DNA from: Phycisphaerae bacterium
Lineage (GTDB): Bacteria; Planctomycetota; Phycisphaerae; Sedimentisphaerales; Anaerobacaceae
NCBI GenBank assembly: GCA_030619925.1
Contig: JAUXAL010000024.1
Coordinates: 1-46,527 of the forward strand
Reading direction: 5' to 3'
DNA length: 46,527 nucleotides
Numbering within the stretch: the stretch's first letter is position 1; each line of letters opens with the position of its first letter. Position numbers and translations under genes: made by a program. Below are positions 42,726 to 46,527 of this stretch, piece after piece. The notes below the pieces were generated by a model. That model saw nothing but the letters and a program-made list of their open reading frames with translations, made no database searches and was not told the DNA's origin.

Positions 42726-44345
42726 ATGGCCGAGAAATCAGAATTTAGACGCTATCTGGTAAATATGGACTCTATCTCCACACACCAGCTTTTTACCGAT
42801 TGCCTGGTGATTGGAGCCGGCATCGCAGGTCTTCACGCTGCTATCGAGGCCGCCAAGCACCGCAACGTTATCATCATTTGCAAGGATACTCTGGAAAACA
42901 GCAACACCTGGAAAGCCCAGGGCGGCATCGCTTCAGTGCTTGATAAGGCAGATACATTCGAATCACACATAGCCGATACACTTAACACCGGCTGCGGGAT
43001 ATGTGACGAAGGTATAGTCGACTCGGTCGTTCGCCAGGGACCGGAACTGATAGAGCAACTACTCCGGTGGGGTGCTGAGTTTGATCTAATCGACGGTCAT
43101 ATCGCTACTACGCTCGAAGGCGGCCACAGCCACCCGCGTGTTGCTCACGCTCACGGCGATGAAACCGGGCGGATAATCGCAGAGGCACTCATAAAAGAAG
43201 TCAAGCAGAATTCGAATATAAAGATATTTGAAAACTTCTACACTATCGATCTGCTCACAAACGACGACAACGAGTGCGTGGGAATAATCGGCCACGATAT
43301 TCAGAATCCGCGTAAAGCGGACCAGATAATCTGGGCTGCAAACACAATCCTGGCAACCGGAGGGGCAGGCCGACTCTATCGTGAAACTACAAACCCGGAA
43401 GTTGCAACCGGCGACGGCATTGCCATGGCTTACCGGGCCGGTGCCGTATTGCAGGATTTGGAGTTTGTGCAGTTCCATCCGACTACGCTCTACGTTGCAG
43501 GTGCCACGCGGGCCTTGATTACCGAGACACTTCGCGGTGAAGGGGCGGTTCTGCTTGATAACAAGGGCCAACGTTTTATGACAGACTATCACGAAGCCGC
43601 CGAGCTGGCCCCACGTGATATTGTCAGCAGAGCCATCCTGACCCAGATGCGGAAAACAGAATCAACGCACGTCTATCTGGATGTTCGACACTTCGATAAA
43701 GCACATTTTGCAAAAAGATTTCCATTTATTAGCGAACTGTGCGAAAGTTTCGACATAGATGTCAGCCGGGACCTGATTCCCGTCCGCCCAAGCGCACACT
43801 ATATGATTGGCGGGCTTAAGACCGACAGCTCAGCCAAAACAAGCATCGAAAATCTTTACGCCTGCGGTGAAATTGCATCCACCGGTCTGCACGGCGCAAA
43901 CCGGCTCGGCAGTAACTCCCTGCTTGAAGGGCTGGTATTCGGGAAAATAGCCGGACAATTTGTTTCCCAACACGAAAAAACAGCTGTTTCTCTGCTCAAG
44001 CACCCTCTAATAAAATATCAAATCCCGCACTCAGACCGCACGCGTTTGGATACCGCCGACGTTAGAAATTCACTTCGAGCCCTTATGTGGCGAAATGTCG
44101 GCATCACGCGAAGGGCTCAGCCACTCACAGAGACCCAGGAGATCATCAGATTCTGGCAGCGGTATGTGATGGATAAGATCTTTGATTCACCCCAGAGCTG
44201 GGAATGCCAGAACATGCTCACCGTTTGCCTTCTTATGGCGCAATCGGCCCAAATGCGACAGGAGAGTCGGGGCGTCCACTTCAGAAGCGATTTCCCCGAT
44301 ACCGACGATGAGAACTTCAAAAAACATATCGAAATCACACGGTAA
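42726..44345 (+). CDS. nadB: L-aspartate oxidase
   Basis: This FAD enzyme oxidises aspartate to iminoaspartate, the first step of de novo NAD synthesis, with nadK in the same window downstream in the pathway. VIGAGIAGLHAAIEAAK is the FAD-binding motif. NTWKAQGGIASVL, EGGHSHPRVAHAHGDETGR, LRGEGAVLLDNKGQRFM and RPSAHYMIGGLKTD are active-site regions, and GLHGANRLGSNSLLEGLVFG the C-terminal FAD motif. The length of 539 is normal. nadA and nadC are not in the window. Confidence 0.94.
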   Translation: MAEKSEFRRYLVNMDSISTHQLFTDCLVIGAGIAGLHAAIEAAKHRNVIIICKDTLENSNTWKAQGGIASVLDKADTFESHIADTLNTGCGICDEGIVDSVVRQGPELIEQLLRWGAEFDLIDGHIATTLEGGHSHPRVAHAHGDETGRIIAEALIKEVKQNSNIKIFENFYTIDLLTNDDNECVGIIGHDIQNPRKADQIIWAANTILATGGAGRLYRETTNPEVATGDGIAMAYRAGAVLQDLEFVQFHPTTLYVAGATRALITETLRGEGAVLLDNKGQRFMTDYHEAAELAPRDIVSRAILTQMRKTESTHVYLDVRHFDKAHFAKRFPFISELCESFDIDVSRDLIPVRPSAHYMIGGLKTDSSAKTSIENLYACGEIASTGLHGANRLGSNSLLEGLVFGKIAGQFVSQHEKTAVSLLKHPLIKYQIPHSDRTRLDTADVRNSLRALMWRNVGITRRAQPLTETQEIIRFWQRYVMDKIFDSPQSWECQNMLTVCLLMAQSAQMRQESRGVHFRSDFPDTDDENFKKHIEITR

Positions 44346-44349
44346 GAAG

Positions 44350-44378
44350 TGGAAAATAAAGCCAATCTCTGTTATAAT
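44350..44378 (+). promoter_or_regulatory. rnpB promoter candidate
   Basis: TATAAT at 44373-44378 lies about 22 bases ahead of the RNase P RNA 5' end. The -35 (TGGAAA) is weak. Confidence 0.45.
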
Positions 44379-44690
44379 AGTTAACTAACCAATTGAAAAG
44401 AGTGGGTCGGGCGGTTGCCCCCGTCGTTTTGCTTAGCAAAAGCGAAGCAGCGGGGGAGGAAAGTCCGGGCAGGACAGGGCACGGTGGTGGCTAACAGCCA
44501 CCGGGGGCAACCCCAGGGAAAGTGCCACAGAAAATACACAGCCGATGTCCAACACCAAGAAGAGCTTCGGCTCACGCCGTTTTGGTGCTGGAACAGGCAA
44601 TGGTGAAATGGTGCGGCAAGAGCGCACCGCAGTGCCGGTGACGGTACTGGCAGGGCAAACCCCACCGCCTGCAAGACCAAGTAGCTGGCT

Positions 44691-44727
44691 GGGTTCCCAT
44701 TTTGCGACTGCTTGCAAAATGGGGCCC
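44691..44727 (+). repeat. palindromic element inside RNase P RNA
   Basis: CCCATTTTGC (44696-44705) and GCAAAATGGG (44714-44723) are perfect 10-bp arms bounded by GGGTT and GGCCC. The first 15 bases equal 11588-11602 upstream of nrdR. Confidence 0.8.
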
Positions 44728-44841
44728 GCTACTCGGCCCGAGTGTGAGCGGCTAAACTTAGCGCTCGGCCAGCGGGTAGGTCGCTTCCCGATGTATCGGG
44801 AGAGCTAACTGGTAACAGTTGGTCAAGATAAATGGCCGCCG

Positions 44842-44945
44842 CCCCGCACCAAAAGTTTATTCAATTGAAAACTTTGAAGAACAGATAAATGGCAATGCAA
44901 CCACGTTGAAACAAAACGAAAAACGGATGAACTTTTGGTGCGGGG
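44842..44945 (+). repeat. 16-bp inverted repeat extending RNase P RNA
   Basis: CCCCGCACCAAAAGTT (44842-44857) and AACTTTTGGTGCGGGG (44930-44945) are perfect complements around 72 AT-rich bases. AAAGTTT/AAACTTT can form an alternative inner hairpin, and AGATAAATGGC occurs both just before the first arm and inside the loop. Confidence 0.8.
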
Positions 44946-45166
44946 ATACAGAACTCGGCTTACAGACCCACTCTTTTTTTTCATATCTCGTATTTTGCCT
45001 CACACGTCGTGCTCCACGAGATGCGAATTTATGCGCAAGCGCACCTGAGCGGATTTTGACTGTGACAATATCGTCCTCAACGACCATTTTGCAAAAAATC
45101 GCAGGACGGGGCCCGAACCCACGTGAGAATTCATGGACCACGAACTACAAACTGTGAGTTACAAAA

Positions 45167-46171
45167 TCAGACTTCTTTCGAATCAATCCACTTCATCATG
45201 TCGCGCAATTCCCTCCCGATTGTCTCCAGATGGCTGTCGTGGTCTTTTTCATACAACTCGTTGAACTTTTTCAGGCCCAACTGGTATTCATTTACCCATT
45301 CCTTGGCGAACTCGCCGGATGTGACCTCCGAGAGTATCTTTTTCATTTCAGCTTTGGTTTGCTCAGTGATAATCCTCGGCCCGCGGGTCAGATCACCGTA
45401 CTCGGCGGTGTTGGATATGCTGTATCTCATATAGCTCAGCCCGCCCTGATACATAAGGTCAACTATCAGTTTCACCTCATGCATGCATTCGAAATAGGCA
45501 ATCTCAGGTTGATATCCTGCTTCTATCAACGTTTCGAAGCCGGCTTTAATTAGTGAGGTAAGGCCGCCGCAGAGAACACACTGCTCGCCGAACAAATCCG
45601 TTTCAGTTTCTTCTTTGTATGTGGTTTCAATAATACCTGCGCGGGCGCCGCCGATCCCGTTTGCCCAGGCAAGGGCAATTTGCTTTGCATTGCCGGTTGC
45701 ATCCTGCTGGACAGCTACAAGATTTGGCACACCGCCGCCTTTTTCAAACTCACTGCGAACCAAATGCCCCGGGCCCTTCGGAGCAATCATCACAACGTTA
45801 ACATCTTTCGGCGGCACGATATACTTAAAATGAATATTAAAGCCGTGACAAAAACCAAGCGTCTGGCCCGCCACTAAATTGGGCGCAATTTGCTCGGTGT
45901 AAACTTTTGCCTGAATTTCATCCGGCACGGTTACAACAATCAGCGTCACACCATCCATAGCTGCTTTTATATCGGTCGGCGTAAAGCCGTGTTTGACCGC
46001 GAGTTTAAAGTTATCCGTTCCCTGCAGCTCAGCCACTGTCACTTCTATGCCGCTGTCGCGCAAGTTCAGGCTGTGTGCGTGCCCCTGACTGCCATAACCA
46101 ATCACCGCTACCTTCTTACCCTTTAACGCGTCTATCGGAGCATCTTTTTCGTAATAGATTTTCGCTGCCAT
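45167..46171 (-). CDS. ilvC: ketol-acid reductoisomerase (class I)
   Basis: It makes dihydroxy-isovalerate or dihydroxy-methylvalerate for valine, isoleucine and leucine synthesis. [20 protein letters not shown] is the NADP-binding Rossmann motif. Metal ligands are in [13 protein letters not shown] and in [34 protein letters not shown] is also conserved. ATG 46171 ([11 protein letters not shown]) is chosen since GGGAAA precedes it and homologues begin here; the frame extends to 46201. No ilvB/ilvN is adjacent. Confidence 0.95.
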   Translation of the reverse strand: MAAKIYYEKDAPIDALKGKKVAVIGYGSQGHAHSLNLRDSGIEVTVAELQGTDNFKLAVKHGFTPTDIKAAMDGVTLIVVTVPDEIQAKVYTEQIAPNLVAGQTLGFCHGFNIHFKYIVPPKDVNVVMIAPKGPGHLVRSEFEKGGGVPNLVAVQQDATGNAKQIALAWANGIGGARAGIIETTYKEETETDLFGEQCVLCGGLTSLIKAGFETLIEAGYQPEIAYFECMHEVKLIVDLMYQGGLSYMRYSISNTAEYGDLTRGPRIITEQTKAEMKKILSEVTSGEFAKEWVNEYQLGLKKFNELYEKDHDSHLETIGRELRDMMKWIDSKEV

Positions 46172-46527
46172 AATATTTCCCTTTTCATCCAGTTTTTTCA
46201 AATTGTTTTATTATTCGACATTCTCCCAGCAATTATATTAAACTGACATTTCCCATTTAGACACTTAAAAAATACAATTTTCTCCGTACGACATCCCCAG
46301 CAAAAAGTTTGAAATTGGGTTTGTTTGGCTTTGAATTGGGTTTGAATTGGGTTTGTTTTTTCGGGGCCTGAAAGCGGTTTCATTTCCATAATCCTTTGTG
46401 ACAAAGACGTTTGCGTTCATTTTAGGCTTTACGGAAATTGGGTTTGAATTGGGTTTGTTTTTTCGGACTGCGAAATCATCTTTTTTTATGTAATCCTTTG
46501 TTAAAGTTAAGTTTACATTCATTTGGG
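46172..46527. repeat. repeat-rich non-coding region upstream of ilvC
   Basis: I see no gene. From about 46300 the DNA is built from copies of GAATTGGGTTTGAATTGGGT and a longer unit with GGTTTGTTTTTTCGG, then about 30 bases, then ATCCTTTGT. That longer unit appears twice (from about 46345 and 46455). Minus-strand translation reads KPNSNPIQ-type repeats. The window ends inside it. Confidence 0.65.

Larger units (their letters stand above)
44400..44973 (+). ncRNA. rnpB: RNase P RNA (unusually long)
   Basis: This is the catalytic RNA that matures tRNA 5' ends. P1 is a perfect 9-bp helix between GAGTGGGTC (44400-44408) and GACCCACTC (44965-44973), followed by a T-run. The P4 core GAGGAAAGTCCGGGC is at 44456-44470. 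GTGCCACAGAAAATACA, GGTGAAATGGTGCGGCAAGA, GGCAAACCCCACCGCC and AGATAAATGGCCGCC follow in the expected order, and ATACAGAACTCGGCTTACAG is the conserved 3' part. At 574 nt it is far longer than the usual 350-400. Two insertions explain much of this: a palindrome at 44691-44727 in the P16-P17 arm and a large hairpin at 44842-44945 just before the conserved 3' ACAGAA segment. Confidence 0.93.

Noticed and set aside
46198-46522. Minus-strand frames rich in KPNSNPI
   Set aside because: Translation of short tandem repeats; no start signal and no independent evidence of coding.

Overview
The window looks like chromosomal DNA of a planctomycete (Planctomycetota, probably class Phycisphaerae), possibly a metagenome contig. 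The evidence is a nine-gene array of prepilin-type proteins of the H-X9-DG kind, a planctomycete-style DXS (GDASIVNG in place of GDG), and many short palindromic or low-complexity repeats lying both between and inside genes. The lineage is inferred from family knowledge; no 16S gene is present.

Layout. 1-1 kb: 3' part of an IS transposase cut by the window edge. 1.2-6.3 kb (minus): dxs, nadK and a secreted TPR protein; dxs is split into two frames by a low-complexity insertion. 6.4-8.4 kb: a zinc-ribbon/HNH-AP2 endonuclease pair and a small membrane protein lying between dxs and ispA. 8.4-11.5 kb: ispA, miaA, a twin ATP-cone protein and nrdR. 11.5-12.4 kb: gene-poor, with a candidate small RNA that has its own -10 box and terminator. 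12.4-14.8 kb (minus): parvulin isomerase, thymidylate-synthase-like protein and a membrane protein. 15-17.6 kb (plus): ribE, pdxA, rsmA. 18-26.3 kb: nine tandem prepilin-like genes, three of them in an exact 923-bp period. 26.3-31.6 kb (minus): orphan fumarase alpha subunit, a propeller lipoprotein and an S55-type protease. 31.8-33.8 kb (plus): anchored TPR protein and an RluD-type pseudouridine synthase. 33.8-35.4 kb: HigBA and HEPN/MNT toxin-antitoxin modules bounded by copies of the trkA 3' end. 35.4-41.9 kb (minus): trkA, trkH, recG, pcm and a TauE-family transporter. 42-44.3 kb (plus): lipoprotein and nadB. 44.4-45 kb: an unusually long RNase P RNA. 45.2-46.2 kb (minus): ilvC, followed by repeat-rich DNA.

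Together the genes cover isoprenoid precursors (dxs, ispA, with miaA using the product), NAD and NADP (nadB, nadK), riboflavin, PLP, branched-chain amino acids, potassium uptake, RNA maturation (rnpB, rsmA, miaA, rluD) and DNA repair (recG). The most unusual theme is the small repeat elements inserted in frame into conserved genes (ispA, the TS-like gene, the S55 protease, fumarase, pcm), at or near start codons (dxs, nadK, rluD), and inside the RNase P RNA.
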